Below, one piece after another: positions 8,401-18,600 of a stretch of 64,000 bases of DNA (its first letter is position 1; each line of letters starts with the position of its first letter). Where the stretch lies: NCBI GenBank assembly GCA_001724265.1, contig MEDY01000001.1, positions 62,001 to 126,000 on the forward strand. The letters run 5' to 3'. A model generated the notes under the pieces. The model saw only the letters and a program-made list of their open reading frames with translations. It searched no databases and was not told where the DNA came from. A program made the position numbers and the translations under genes. Source of the stretch: Rhizaria sp. SCN 62-66 (lineage: Eukaryota > Rhizaria, unplaced).

Positions 8401-10242
8401 CGCAGCCGAAGTCGTGGTCGACGCCGACGACGCGGCCTCCTTGAGTGTGTACGCGACGAGCGATAGTAAGGGGGCGGGGACGGCGCCCAGCGCGGGGGCC
8501 TCGAGGAACTCGCGCTCAGCGTGCATCGCGGCCTGACTGGCGCCGACCGCGGGGGGCAGCTTCGCGGGCGGGAGCGGGTCACCCGCGAGCAGCAGCGCCG
8601 TGGGCTCGAACACGCCCTCGGTGAGCGTACCGGTCTTGTCGACGAAGAGGAGGTTCAGACTGCCGGCGGTTTCGATGCCGACGAGGCGGCGCACGAGCAC
8701 GTTGTCTGAGAGGAGCTTGCGCATGTTGATCGAGAGCACGATGGCGATCATCATCGGCAGGCCCTCTGGCACGGCGACGACGATGATGATGATGCCGAGC
8801 ATGAGGCACGTCACGAGGTCGTGCAGGAACACGTGCCAGTTGCTCACGTACGCAAGCATCGCCGCGGGACTCCAGTTGTTGTCGAGGATGATCTGCTTGA
8901 ACAGGAACGACACGCCGATCACCAACGCACCCAGCTGCGCCAGCGTCGCGATCAGGTCCGCTAGCGCGCCCAGCTTCTGCTGCAGAGGCTTCGGCCGCTT
9001 GACGGGCTTGGCGGACCGCGTCGACGCCTTGTTGGCAACGCGCTCAGCCTTCTTGCTGATGCGGTTGCTGTCAATGGCGCCAGCGTGGGGTGAAGAGACG
9101 CGGAGGGCGGCGACGTCGAGCGACATCGTGGTGGTGATGCCGCTGCTGTTGTTGGCAGTGCTGCGGCCGTGGCTGAGGTGCGCGCGAGAGAGAGGAATGC
9201 GCTCGTCATCAGCGGCGGCTTCGTCGGCGCCGACCTTGCCGTCGCCACCAAGTGCGCCGACCTCATCGCTCTCGGATCTGGGCTCCTCTTCGTCGTCTTC
9301 ATTGTCGTCGTCATCGTCGTCGTCGTCGCTGTCGTCGTCGCCGTCGCCGCCCGAGTCGGCCATCTCCTTGGCGAGTGCGCCGAAGATGGTGCGCACGCCG
9401 ACCGCGTCAACAAGCACAACAGCCTCGCCGTCCTCGACAACGCTGCCGCGGAAGACGCGGAACGGCGCCGTGAGGTCGGACCGCGCGGAGAGCAGTGTGT
9501 CGGCGGCGGCGACGCCCAGGGAGGCGGCGCAGGGGACGGTGGCGGCGACTGGCGCGGCCGCGGGGGCCGGGGCGAGCGGGCACACGGCGGCCGTGGACAG
9601 CGCAACATCACTATACAACCGGTGGACGGCGGCAGTGTGCGCGGGGGCCGTGAGGGGCTCGAAGGGCGTCTTCTGCAGCGGCTCCTTCTCACCCGTGAGC
9701 GACGACTGGTCGACCGAGAGCGATCCGGCGAGGACGATGGCGTCGGCAGGCACGCGGTCGCCGGCCTTTAGGATGACACGGTCGCCGACGACAAGATGCT
9801 CAAGGGACACTGGCGTGGGGACAAAAGAGCCCGAGGCGCCCGCGGGGAGCTCGGCGTAGACTGAGGAGGCCGAGGCGGAGGTCTGGGTGAGATCCTGTTG
9901 GCGCATCACGGAGCAAGTGACCTTGGAGGACTTGAGCTGGAGGTCCTGGAACGAGGCCTCATTCTTGTGTTCGGAAAAGGTCGCGACGAAGGTGGCGATG
10001 AGGATAGACATGCCGATACCGAGCCCCTCAGTCCAGCTGGCGTAGCCCAGCGCGGCAAGCGCGAACGTGACGCAGAGGGCGACGGAGAGCACTTTGATCA
10101 TCGGGTCCTCGAAGTTGTCCTTGAACTTGGACCAGAAGGACTCGACGGTCGGCGGGGGCACGGTGTTGGGGCCGAAGGTGTGCCGGCTGAAGGCCACCTG
10201 GGAGGGCGTCAGGCCCAGCACGTGGTCGAACTTGTACACCAT
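5476..10242 (-). CDS. P2B-type (plasma-membrane-type) Ca2+-transporting ATPase with large low-complexity inserts
   Basis: A single-exon frame of 1588 residues; family members are usually about 1000-1250. It pumps Ca2+ out of the cytosol using ATP. The actuator motif TGE is at 183-185. AVPEGLP in M4 has its proline at 492. The phosphorylation site DKTGTLT has its aspartate at 535. The nucleotide-binding segment includes KGAAERVL, TGDRVETA follows in the P domain, and the hinge TGDGVNDAAALKRAD starts near 1111. The six C-terminal helices follow, including WVNLIMDTLAALAFG. PEGLP with VNLIMDTLAALA fits P2B rather than SERCA. Extra length comes from Ala/Ser-rich inserts in the N and P domains and an acidic run (about 295-325) between the actuator domain and M3. 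The tail after M10 is short, basic and amphipathic (about 1555-1588) and resembles a calmodulin-binding helix, which is inference. Plasma-membrane or contractile-vacuole location cannot be decided. Confidence 0.92.
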   Translation of the reverse strand: MVYKFDHVLGLTPSQVAFSRHTFGPNTVPPPTVESFWSKFKDNFEDPMIKVLSVALCVTFALAALGYASWTEGLGIGMSILIATFVATFSEHKNEASFQDLQLKSSKVTCSVMRQQDLTQTSASASSVYAELPAGASGSFVPTPVSLEHLVVGDRVILKAGDRVPADAIVLAGSLSVDQSSLTGEKEPLQKTPFEPLTAPAHTAAVHRLYSDVALSTAAVCPLAPAPAAAPVAATVPCAASLGVAAADTLLSARSDLTAPFRVFRGSVVEDGEAVVLVDAVGVRTIFGALAKEMADSGGDGDDDSDDDDDDDDNEDDEEEPRSESDEVGALGGDGKVGADEAAADDERIPLSRAHLSHGRSTANNSSGITTTMSLDVAALRVSSPHAGAIDSNRISKKAERVANKASTRSAKPVKRPKPLQQKLGALADLIATLAQLGALVIGVSFLFKQIILDNNWSPAAMLAYVSNWHVFLHDLVTCLMLGIIIIVVAVPEGLPMMIAIVLSINMRKLLSDNVLVRRLVGIETAGSLNLLFVDKTGTLTEGVFEPTALLLAGDPLPPAKLPPAVGASQAAMHAEREFLEAPALGAVPAPLLSLVAYTLKEAASSASTTTSAAPAAAAAALAADVSPSLALRNAPPVTIIGGNATDRALLRFLHPGANAPVVTSSQAAAAASAMHSAQRVSAQSHMVDEVLFNSTRKFSSVRVALPLAARIALTGGAAAAASSSAATVATYAGPDSAEHDFAPYFAPGLSAGAAQCHVDLVKGAAERVLAQCTHIYAPAVASSGGSSGGVARVILSAAARARLVARIDALSSAGARVIAIATARPAPAAAASSRDAAAAGATGRDALPERLTLLCALALADRPRPTTASAIATAHRAGVQVVMVTGDRVETAVSIAKQVGIMAPVMAQPTISAAASAAEYSFPAFAEEWLRSNAVAAATAASTAAAAITAPLPLNAPPASYGSSATTASSSAAAAAMLPGFASPGGALLNPASAGGSGALGSPFAAGSTDRPLLLAWLRSLNLWAPVVLTSHQLSLLTDAELATLLPRLRVVARALPADKARLVTVAQNMQLAPTPNAHPVYRPQRSSGATSRGAALELALSAAYVVGMTGDGVNDAAALKRADVSFAIDSSGAQATADAAGKRRSASASASASAAAGSSKSGVVAWLRGVLPRSVARVLLPNAPPSSSPSSGGDHTSGMGRVAARRAGADGGYAVTAVTEGDDGVETPASGGAASPSAEESAPPAPGGGSEVAKEASDIVILDGNFGSILSAVLYGRTIFNSIRKFIVFQCTMNVATTIIVLLGPFIGVDFPLTLVQLLWVNLIMDTLAALAFGAEPAVRAYLTQAPVPRSMPIVSPLMFRSLLINGLYIALSSMFFLSSGLAKSFFVANSLNLDISGASASTAAADATATSAATSSASTSGDELVFLTAFFAYFVFVCTINGLNVRHYNSAFTVAATPDGRATIGGSNATHNTTFFVIMLLIMTVQILFTHLPWAQPILRTASLTLAQWLVIFAAALLVLPFDMIRKTFGERSNRARVGAPIAEDEELWSNSVFARAGRAARDAARKAWAAATKSCRRGAALASH
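9290..9350 (-). repeat. Imperfect GAC/GAT trinucleotide tract encoding an acidic run in the Ca2+ ATPase
   Basis: The plus strand shows repeated gtcgtc/atcgtc triplets. In the ATPase frame they encode a run of Asp with some Glu, Ser and Asn at about residues 298-318. The tract is in frame and lies in the cytosolic loop between the actuator domain and M3, where animal pumps have a variable regulatory and lipid-binding stretch. Confidence 0.7.
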
Positions 10243-11369
10243 CGTGCGCTCGAGCGATCACGCAGAGGAGAGGGCTGGAACGGTGCGCGACTGCGAACTA
10301 AAAAGCGAAATAGCTCGATGAATGGAGAGTTAAGCAAGAGCCCAAGTCACCAGTTAACCAGCTTGATGAAACGAGACGCCCTAGGTGCTAGAGAGTCCGC
10401 TGAATGCAAACGAGGTGCGAAGCGCAAGGAAGGTCCGAGTACGTTGCGCAAAAAAGCGCGTAGTGTTACGAGATGAGGCGTGTACATAAAACAAAAATAA
10501 GTAAGATATGATTTTCAAGATATCATCTGCGGTGGCGCTGTCGGAATCGCTATTTGAACGTCTGTTATGGCAATCCACGCCGTGAAGATAAGAGACGAAT
10601 GGCTGACGTGGTCCGACGACGACTGGGTTGAAGGCCTCTACGCCAAGAGCGAGCGTTAGATTGTACTTAGGTGTAAAGGTCGACTAGAATGTGGATGCCG
10701 TTTGGATATATGGGGTGCGTATGTGCTTAGTTTTCGTCTCTATCATTTAACTGTCATATAGTATCATTGTGACTCTGTGGCCCTTCTTGTCGACTCGGCG
10801 GACGCTTGACTGATGGGCTTCCTCAAAGTGCGCTCATCACGTAATTCAAGGTGAAATGGCGGTCATAAGGCGAGCCATCGATGTATGTTTAAAGATGCGA
10901 CTTTTTGTGTCTAAAAATCCTGGGTAACATCTGTGGGCGGCATGATCTTCATGTGCTTGACGTATCCCTCCTCGGAGACGTTGTGCGAGTCACAATCAGT
11001 CACCGCGCAGAGAGTTTAGAGCCGGTTATGGCTCTAAATGTGGAGCTTAGAATGCATGAGTCCACCCCAATACATGATATCAAGCCACGTGACATATGTT
11101 GCACTTTAATAAACGCATGCCACCGTTATGCTCGGGAACACAGTATTACCTTGCGTTTATCGGTTGATTGCTTTGAAGCACAAACCCTCCGCAGCTGACG
11201 CGAAATCGCCATGACTATCACAACATAACGTTTTCACGACGTTTAATTTAACGCGGCGCCGTATCTTGTGAATATGTATTTATAATTGAGTATAAAAATT
11301 CTGTAGACGGACATCGCATCGCGTACCAGTCGTAAACTCACCAAACTGCTATGCTGTTGCTCGCCGCAG
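10243..11369. other. Divergent intergenic region between the Ca2+ ATPase and TMEM70-like genes
   Basis: This AT-rich region must hold the promoters of both flanking genes, which point away from each other. No protein-coding frame is convincing: a 97-codon frame at 10905-11198 has no ATG start and no recognisable content. I saw no RNA gene. A TATA-like word near the right end is listed separately. Confidence 0.55.
11291..11297 (+). promoter_or_regulatory. TATA-like element upstream of the TMEM70-like gene
   Basis: TATAAAA occurs 73 bases before the chosen ATG at 11370, a plausible distance for a core promoter with a short leader. The flanks are AT-rich, so chance occurrence is possible. Confidence 0.3.
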
Positions 11370-12555
11370 ATGCGTGCCGCCAAGTCCCTCCTGCGTCAGC
11401 CCGTGCTCCGCACGGCGTCTTCCTCGCTCTTCGCATCCGTGACCGCCCCTGTGGCGCGCATGTCGTCCTCGGCCTCGCTCCTGGGCAAGTCCCTGCTCGG
11501 CGCGCGCGTCGCCACCGCAGCCGCCGTCCCCCGCACTGCTGTTTCTGCTGCCTCTACTGCAACGGGCGCCTCTGCTGTTGCTGTGACGAGCGTGCCCAAG
11601 CGCGGCGCGCTCTTCACCAAGTCCGTGGCGACCCCCGAGGCGCAGAAGGCTGTGGGACTGCCCCCTGTGGGCGCGGCCGCCGCGCTCAAGGCCTCCAACG
11701 CCGACTGGGAGCTTGTTTACGAGGGCAACATTGCGAAGCCCCTCACCCAGCTTAAAATGGTACGTAACGCTGTATAAATGCGCCCAGTTGGAATTAAACG
11801 CGGCATTCACGAGTCATGTGTTTGAATTTACGTATCATTTTTATTTTCATCTCATATGCCTTTCTCTACGTTCATTACACTCATATAATCCCTCTTTTAC
11901 TCACACACATCGCGCACTCAACTCTACTTGACTCGGCTGTCCCTCCTAGCTTTCTGCGGGCTCTCTGTTCCTGGCGCTGCTGAGCGCGCCCGTGATCGTG
12001 ACCTTCGACACCGACGCCATCGACGCCACTGGCCGCGCGCTGCTCGCCGCCGTGACGCTGACGATGGGCGTTGGCACCACGATCATGACGAACTTCATCG
12101 CCACGCCCTACGTCTGCCGGCTCTTCGTCTCGACCAAGGATCCCTACATCGTCGAACTCGTCACGGCGTCCTTTACGGGACAGATGCAGTCGTTCCGCAT
12201 GAACGTCACCGAGCGGCTTAACTACGAGCTGCTGCGCCCGCTCGTCACCTTCCAGCACGCCGCGTCAAAGCGGTACTTTTACGTCCAGGAGGAGTTTTGC
12301 ACCCACCCCGTGTTCGGACCTCTGCTGCCGCATTTGTTCGAGGAAGTCCCCGCTGATGCTGCCGCGGCCTCTGCCTCTGCTGCTTTGACTGCGGCTGCTG
12401 CAGCTACTACTGCTGATGACCCGATTGCGGCGGCGACTGCGGGCGCCAGTGGGCCTGTTAATGCAGCGCCTGTTTCTGCTGCTGCTGCGCCAGCCGCTAC
12501 TGCTGCTGCTGAGGCTGCGCCGGCTGCTGCTGCGGAGATTCAGCAGAAGCAGTGA
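11370..12555 (+). CDS. TMEM70-like mitochondrial inner-membrane protein (two exons)
   Basis: Exons are 11370-11759 and 11950-12555, joined in phase 0, giving 331 residues. Residues 1 to about 100 are rich in Arg, Ala and Ser with almost no acidic residues, as expected of a mitochondrial presequence. The conserved part starts with WELVYEGNIAKPLTQLKM (113-130), directly before the junction. Two hydrophobic hairpin segments follow, about 131-148 and 158-181 (ALLAAVTLTMGVGTTIM), then a soluble part with FIATPYVCRLF. This order matches TMEM70 and its relatives. Human TMEM70 assists assembly of the ATP synthase c-ring and complex I. The last 80 residues are an Ala-rich tail absent from known members. 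The junction is needed for the family match, since the YEG motif and the hairpin lie on different exons. An ATG at 11351 is out of frame. Relatives such as TMEM186 or TMEM223 are alternatives. Confidence 0.72.
11760..11949 (+). other. Spliceosomal intron of the TMEM70-like gene
   Basis: 190 bases, beginning GTACGTA and ending CCTCCTAG. It is AT-rich against GC-rich exons, with a pyrimidine-rich 3' end and a possible branch site (CTTGAC) shortly before it. The first exon frame meets a stop just inside the intron, so splicing is required for the full protein. Confidence 0.85.
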
Positions 12556-13241
12556 CTGGGTGGGCTCATGAGTGAGATAGCATTATATTTAAGTTCACAT
12601 AATCGTTGAAAGATGCACACACCTGGACGGTTTTATATTAGATTATGTTTATTATTATTGTAGAGCTACAATTTAAGTACATTCGGTAACTGTAGAAGTT
12701 TGTAATCCCACCTGGTCAGGAGTACCCGTGCGGTCCCCGTGCCTATCGAGCCAATGGCCGCAAACAAAGCTCTCAAAACTTTCGACGCGTGGAGTGGAGT
12801 AAATTTCCGCGATACAAAACTGGAATAGGGTTCATCAAACGCTCACTGTTTCAGTAAATATGACGCAGTATGTGACCAGGTATACGTATGGTATCTTTGC
12901 CTTACCATGGTTAGTGGGTTGGTTTTATTTCTTTGTTACTTGTACGTACATGTCCGAGCTGGGAAACAAATAAAGCCCGCGTTAATGTAATTTAAGTTGT
13001 TTAACTGTATTAATAGAATAAAACCTAAGTAGAACATGTTAAGTAAGATAAGTGCGCGGATATCAGCCATACACTCGAATCAGTCTCCAAGACTTGTGCT
13101 TCGTAGCAGCGGCGACACTAGAATGGCCACAACCCCGCTCTGCAGATCATGTCTACCACTATGTAGACACCGCACACCGCACACTGGCCTCACCACACCA
13201 CGTTGACCGACATGTAGCGACTCGGCTACGTGATTTCGAGC
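12556..13241. other. Convergent intergenic region, 3' ends of the TMEM70-like and Derlin genes
   Basis: AT-rich sequence shared by the 3' flanks of two converging genes. The plus strand has AATAAA words near 12968 and 13016, but these are too far from the TMEM70-like stop to be assigned with confidence. I see no gene here. Confidence 0.5.
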
Positions 13242-13380
13242 TCAACCGTAAAGGTTGACTGACGGCGAACCCAGGCCAGCGGCGCGCGCGCGCAGTCGCG
13301 CCTGGCGCAGCTGCTCTGGCGTCAGCTCAACCTCCGCCTCCGCCTCGTCCTCGCTCTCGTTGTCATTGCTGTCAGCAACA

Positions 13381-13411
<31 letters not shown>

Positions 13412-14396
13412 GGGCAGGGGCAGGGGCAGGGGCAGGTGGAGCCTCAGAGACAGCAGCGGCAGTGACGCCGAACTGCTGCCGTTCGAGCTCCTCTTGCGCG
13501 CGCAGCCGCTCGAGCTGGACGCGGCGGCGCGCGGCGATCTCTAAGTTACGCCGCACGACCTCCGGGTCAGCGTTCGGCACCATCACCTCGGCAGCAACGC
13601 CGGCGCCAGCGACCGCGCCCGCCGCAGCAGCAGCAGGGGCGACAAGACCAGCACCAGCGCCAGCAGCGATGGCAGCCGGGGCAGGGCGGTTCGCGGGCAG
13701 CGGCGGCGCGAGGCCGCGCGCGGCGGCGAAGAGCCTCGCCTCCTCCGCCGTGGGCGGCGATGACAGACAGAGGTAGTAGAACCACCGTGGCGTGGCCAGG
13801 ACGCGACGGCGGTCGGCGCGGAGCAGCGGCGCGACAAACTCGAGGTAATAGTACACGTGCCCCACGAGGAGCCCGGTGAGGTCGGCGGCGACGTCGGAGC
13901 CGGAGAGGAAGGAGAAGGCGAGCAGCACCCACGGCAGGTAGGGCGCACGGAAGCGAAATAAGCCGAACATGGGCGCCATCGGCAGCTCGGGGTTGCGCCG
14001 CGCCCACACGTACGTCACCATGAAGCCCAGCGAGGTGGACATGATCATGAGGCGGAAGACGGTGGCCACGGCCGTCAGCGCGGCAGCGCCCAAGGTGAGC
14101 ATCCAGAGGTACTCGACGGAGCGGTTGAGGAAGCAGCGCTCCTCGAGGTCGCGCGAGTAGCGCATAAACATGAACAGGTGGAGCGCAAAGTCGAGCGTAA
14201 GCGAGGTCCCGAGGAAGAAGAAGTGGGAGACGAGACGCCAGACCTGGCCCGAGAGGATGAGCGGGAGCGAGTAGTAGATTGACATCGGCGAGAGCAGACT
14301 CGACGCGCACAGCACCGTCAGAGCCACCACGCCCGCTAAGTAGGCTGCCGTCACAGGCGGAATGCTGTTGCCACCCTCGCCTGGGAAGTCAAACAT
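13242..14396 (-). CDS. Derlin (Der1-like) ER-associated degradation protein with Ala-rich C-terminal extension
   Basis: A single-exon frame of 384 residues; family members are usually 210-260. Derlins are rhomboid-fold pseudoproteases of the ER membrane that help move misfolded proteins to the cytosol with p97/Cdc48 and E3 ligases. The N-terminus (PPVTAAYLAGVVALTVLC) and the loop with the WR motif (QVWRLVSHFF, W53 R54) are typical. The GxxxG-type motif of the last helix is present (GLLVGHVYYYLE, G175 and G179), and the Ser and His of active rhomboids are not in place. Several membrane helices span about 18-195. Residues about 225-384 are a cytosolic tail of Ala/Pro runs, a charged helix (EIAARRRVQLERLRAQEELERQ) and a Glu-rich stretch. 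I do not see a clear FxGxGxxL SHP box for p97; the end (GLGSPSVNLYG) is at best a poor version. Confidence 0.9.
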
Positions 14397-15676
14397 CCGG
14401 AAGTGGGACTGGTCGCAGCGATGGAGTGGGGGAGCGAAGATGATAGAAGAGTGATTGATGTGTGAGAAATTGGTTGTGGTCGGCAGTTTCAGACTGAGAT
14501 TTCGTCATGATATTACTTGTCTAAGACAAGCCATAGTGTCCGCACGACATGATATCTAACAGGTAATATGATCAAAGAAGACGTATGTACTAAGTCAACT
14601 ATCTTATATCCCAGAGGCTGAATGATGATAGCTTGGAGGAATCGAGACGCTGGCAACGTGGGTGTGTAAAGACACCTGGATCTTGGTCATATCAATGTCA
14701 GTTGATTGTGTAATTTCATTTCAATAACAAAAACCATGCAAAAACCGTAGATCTTGTGCAGCACCTGTATACACGGACAGGGGGGTGTAAGCATGAGTGA
14801 TTTTTATCCTCTACATCATCGTCAGCAAGAGCCATCTCGGTCGACTGGGCCGAAAAAAATAAAGCATTTCGTATCAGCGACTATAAGCGCATGGATACTC
14901 ACAAAAATGAGCTATACATCGCACAACACAACAAATAGTATCAGACTAACAATTACATATGCTTTATTGGTTGTGAATTCTGAATCGAAGGAACTTTCAC
15001 GTTCGACACCCGCCATCACTGCGACGTCGCACAATTACAATGATATCTCAACTAAATCTAAATATTTGCGAATCAATTTTAAATATTATGTCTCTCCATA
15101 ATAACTATACTTGATTTCTGCGGTTCTATTGGTTTTCATCTGATCTTCCTATTTTCTAACAGTTCATATTTTCGATGAGCTGTTCAAGTACTCAATAAAA
15201 ATGATCCTCAAAAGGCTTTTGCATAATGTTCGACATAAAGTAGCATGAGTAGTCAGCTCACGAAAATATCGAACGCGGTTCTGCCTTAAAGGGGTCACAC
15301 GTAATATGTGGATCACGTTTCAGAACGAGAAATCATCTAACATCGGCGTTTACGCAGTGTTTCAAGTCACAATCGAACACACAAACTCAACGTGCCACAA
15401 AGCGCAGAGAGCATAGACGGCCTGTCCATGTCTAATTGTGGGATTAAACGATGTTTGTATGTTTGCAACATCAACATCAATGACATCTACGTTGCGTGAG
15501 CGCTTTGGTAACACTTGCTTACTTGTTAGGACACGAAAAGACAGCGGTTCGTCATTCAATTGACTTTGTATTGAAGGCCAAGCTACATGTGACTTGGAAT
15601 ACATAAACTTATTTAATAAATAGTTAGGAGACAGTTAAAAACTCGAAATCATTGGTTTGCTTGTGCATCTCGCACA
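14397..15676. other. AT-rich intergenic region, no gene recognised
   Basis: This lies upstream of Derlin and downstream of the PPR-like giant gene, both on the minus strand. The strongly AT-rich content holds only short chance frames, the longest 115 codons at 14754-15101. GTTCGACACC at about 15000 resembles a tRNA B box, but the surrounding bases form neither T stem nor acceptor stem. Confidence 0.55.
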
Positions 15677-18600
15677 TTACATATTCCGATCAACTTCCAC
15701 AGACAAAGCCTCAGCGTTAACAGCAGCAACAGCAGCAGCAGAAGCAGCAGCAGCAGCATCATCAACGACAGTCTCATCAACAGCAGCGACAGCCTCCTCG
15801 TCAGCGTTGTCAGCGTCCGTGTACGTGACAGCCTCCTGCCGCGCATCCACCGCCGTGCTAGCGAGCAAGTAATCGACAAAGACCTTGACGTGGACCGCCT
15901 GCACCGGCGTCAGCGCACTGCCCGCGCGCACGCCGTCGCCGTACACGCGCGCTACGAGCGCGTCCCTGCGCGCCGCCGCCGCGTCGCTCGCGCAGTGCTG
16001 CTGCAGCGCGCGCCGCTCGCCCACTACACTCGCACCCACAGACCCGTTTGCGTTGGCGACGGCGGCCGCGGTTTCGAGTCCGGCGAGCCCGCAGCGGCGA
16101 AGACGGGCGAAAGACAGCGCGCTGGCGCCCGCAGCGGTCGCCACGGTCTCCGGTGCGTCGCGCGGGAACACAAGCGAACGCAGAAGCATGTGTGCCCACG
16201 TCACCACCGCGTCCTCGCGCCAGTCGTTGCCGCCAGCTTCACCGCCGCCAGCGGCCACAAGAGCCGTGTTGAGGGCAACGGCTTCTTGCAAGCACTGGCG
16301 ACGCAGCGTGGTCTCGAGCTCGCAGCGCGCCTCGCTGCCCGGTGCCGAGGCAGCCGCGGCCGCAGAGACGCGCGCCACCGCAGCGGGGTCCTCCAGCGAG
16401 CTCAACCGCGTCGAGATCGCGTTTTGCGCCGAGAACGCGGGGAGTGACAAAAGCAGTGCTTCGAGGGGGTCGCCGTCGCGCAGCGGCAGCGCGCCAGCGT
16501 GGGCCGCGGCGAGCGCGGCGGCCGTCGCGGGCGAGTTGGCACGCGCAAACGCCTGCAGCAGCACCGCCGCGGGCGCCACAGGCACTGCCGACTCCACAGC
16601 ACTGCCAGTGCCAGCGCCAGATACAGCGTCCGTATCAGACGCGACAGCGAACGCGGAGCGCGCAAAGAGTTCGAAGGCTTGGCGTCCGAGCGCGGCGGCG
16701 CCAGTCAGCGGCTGCAGACCCCCGGTCTCGGCCTCGCGCGCGCACTGCTGCGCCAGCGCCATCACCGTGGAGAGCTGCATCTGCGTGGCGCGCGCCGCGG
16801 CGGCGCGGCCGAGGGGCCCGGTCGCAGCGGCGACGGCGGCGACTGCGGACGCCATGGCCGAGTCGCGCGCGGTCACGGATACGGCCGCGGCGGCGGCGTG
16901 GGCCGCGGGGCGCAGCGCGGCGGCGTCGGCGGCGGCCACCACGGCGTCCTCGTGAGCAATGAGCGCCGCGGTGACGGTGCGGAGCTCGCGCGCGCCGGCG
17001 CCCGCGGTGAGGCACAAGCGCACCACGAGCGCCGCGGCGGACGTGCCCACGCTCACGGGGGGCGTGTTTTCATTACCAAAAGCGGTGCCAGCGCCAGATG
17101 CGGCGGGAGCAGTCGAGGGCAGCGGGAGCGCACCGGGGACGGGCGCGGACAGGAGCGAGCGCGCGGTGCGCACCCACTGGTCGGCCGCGCCCAGCGCCAG
17201 CGGCGACGCGGCTGCCGCGAGGGCAGCGCGTGCAGCCGCTTCGGCCTCGAGCGACGCCAGGTAGTGCTTGTGCGCGGCCGCAACGTCCGCCAGCGCGGCG
17301 TTGATCAGCGCGTTCCCGCGCAGGTCCGCGCGGAAGCTGCAGTGCAGCACTGGGACCGAGCCAGAGCCGCCGCTGCCGCCAGCGCCCGCACCGATGGGTG
17401 CGGTCAACAGGCCGGCAAATGCGAGCCCCGGCGGTGCGCGCGCGGCCTGCGCGGCCGAGAGCGCCCGGGCGCGCGCGCGGTCATCCGCGGCGTCGGCGTC
17501 GGCTTCCTCAGCGAAGCGACTGGCGCCGCGGTAGACGTCGAGCTGCTCGACGAGCGGCCTGTCGCCGTCAACGCGCTGCGGCCGCGGGCGGTGCTGGTGC
17601 AGCGCGAAGCCCTTGCGCATGCCCGGGTGGCCCGTGGCCGCCAGAGACGAGTCCGCCAGCTCGGCCCCGGTCGGCGCGGCGCGGCGGGCTGCAGCTGAGA
17701 TGGCCGCGAACGAGGCCGGGTCCGAGGTCGCGTTGCGGGTGAGGGTTTCGACCAGCTGCTCTTGCCGTTCGCGCTTGCGCAACAGCGCCTCGGCGTGCTC
17801 CGTCGCCGCGTCGGCCGCGACGCGGAAGGACGACGGGCCCGCCGCGCCCCAGACCGGGGCTGGCATCAGCGGCTGCACGTAGTCCATGCCCAGCGACACG
17901 CCGGACGCCGCACCGGCGCCGGCACCACCGGGAACGCCAGTCACAGCCGCAGCCGCGGTCGTGGACACGCTGTCGGTGTCGTAGCGCGCGGCTTCGAGCG
18001 TGGGAAGAAAGTCGCGCAGCGCGGAGGCAACGGCGGACACGGCCGCGGCGCCGTCGCCCGCGACGTCGCTCGCACCTAGCACGCTCTCAGCCACAACAGC
18101 AGGGACAACAGACACAGCGCCCCCTACAGCACCGGCGGCGTTGTCAGACTCGCTACTCCCGGTGCCCGCAGCCGAGTCAGACGCGGCGGCGTCGCTGAGT
18201 TGGCTGAAGATCTGCGCCGCGCGGAGGTACGCCGAGACCGTGAGGGCGGGCATCCACGCCGCGACGGCCGCGCTCAGCCCGTGCGCGGCCGCGAGCGCTT
18301 GCACACGGTGCACTGCGGGCACGTCGCCGGCGCGCGCAAAGACCATCGCGAGCGCGACGAAGAGAGACGGCGACAGCGAAGCCGCGCGCTGCCCGCCCGT
18401 CCCCGCCGCCATTGCTGCAGTGCCCGCGGCGGCGCCCGCGGCGGCCGCGGCGGGCAGCGGGGCAAGCGCGAAGAGCGCCTGGATCACCACGGTCGCGCGC
18501 AACGCCGACAGCGCTGCCGAGGGCGCAGGCGCCGTGGCGGCGGTGCGGCGCGCGACGGCGTCGAGGCTCGTCACGGGGCCGCCGTGTGCGGGCAGGTCGC

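Noticed and set aside
8600-9859. 419-codon plus-strand frame opposite the Ca2+ ATPase
   Set aside because: The minus strand carries all P-type ATPase motifs here; the plus frame has none.
10905-11198. 97-codon plus-strand frame in the ATPase/TMEM70-like spacer
   Set aside because: No ATG start, no recognisable content, and spacer-like composition.
14990-15020. tRNA B-box-like GTTCGACACC
   Set aside because: The bases around it do not form a T stem, and no A box, anticodon arm or acceptor stem can be found at the right distances.
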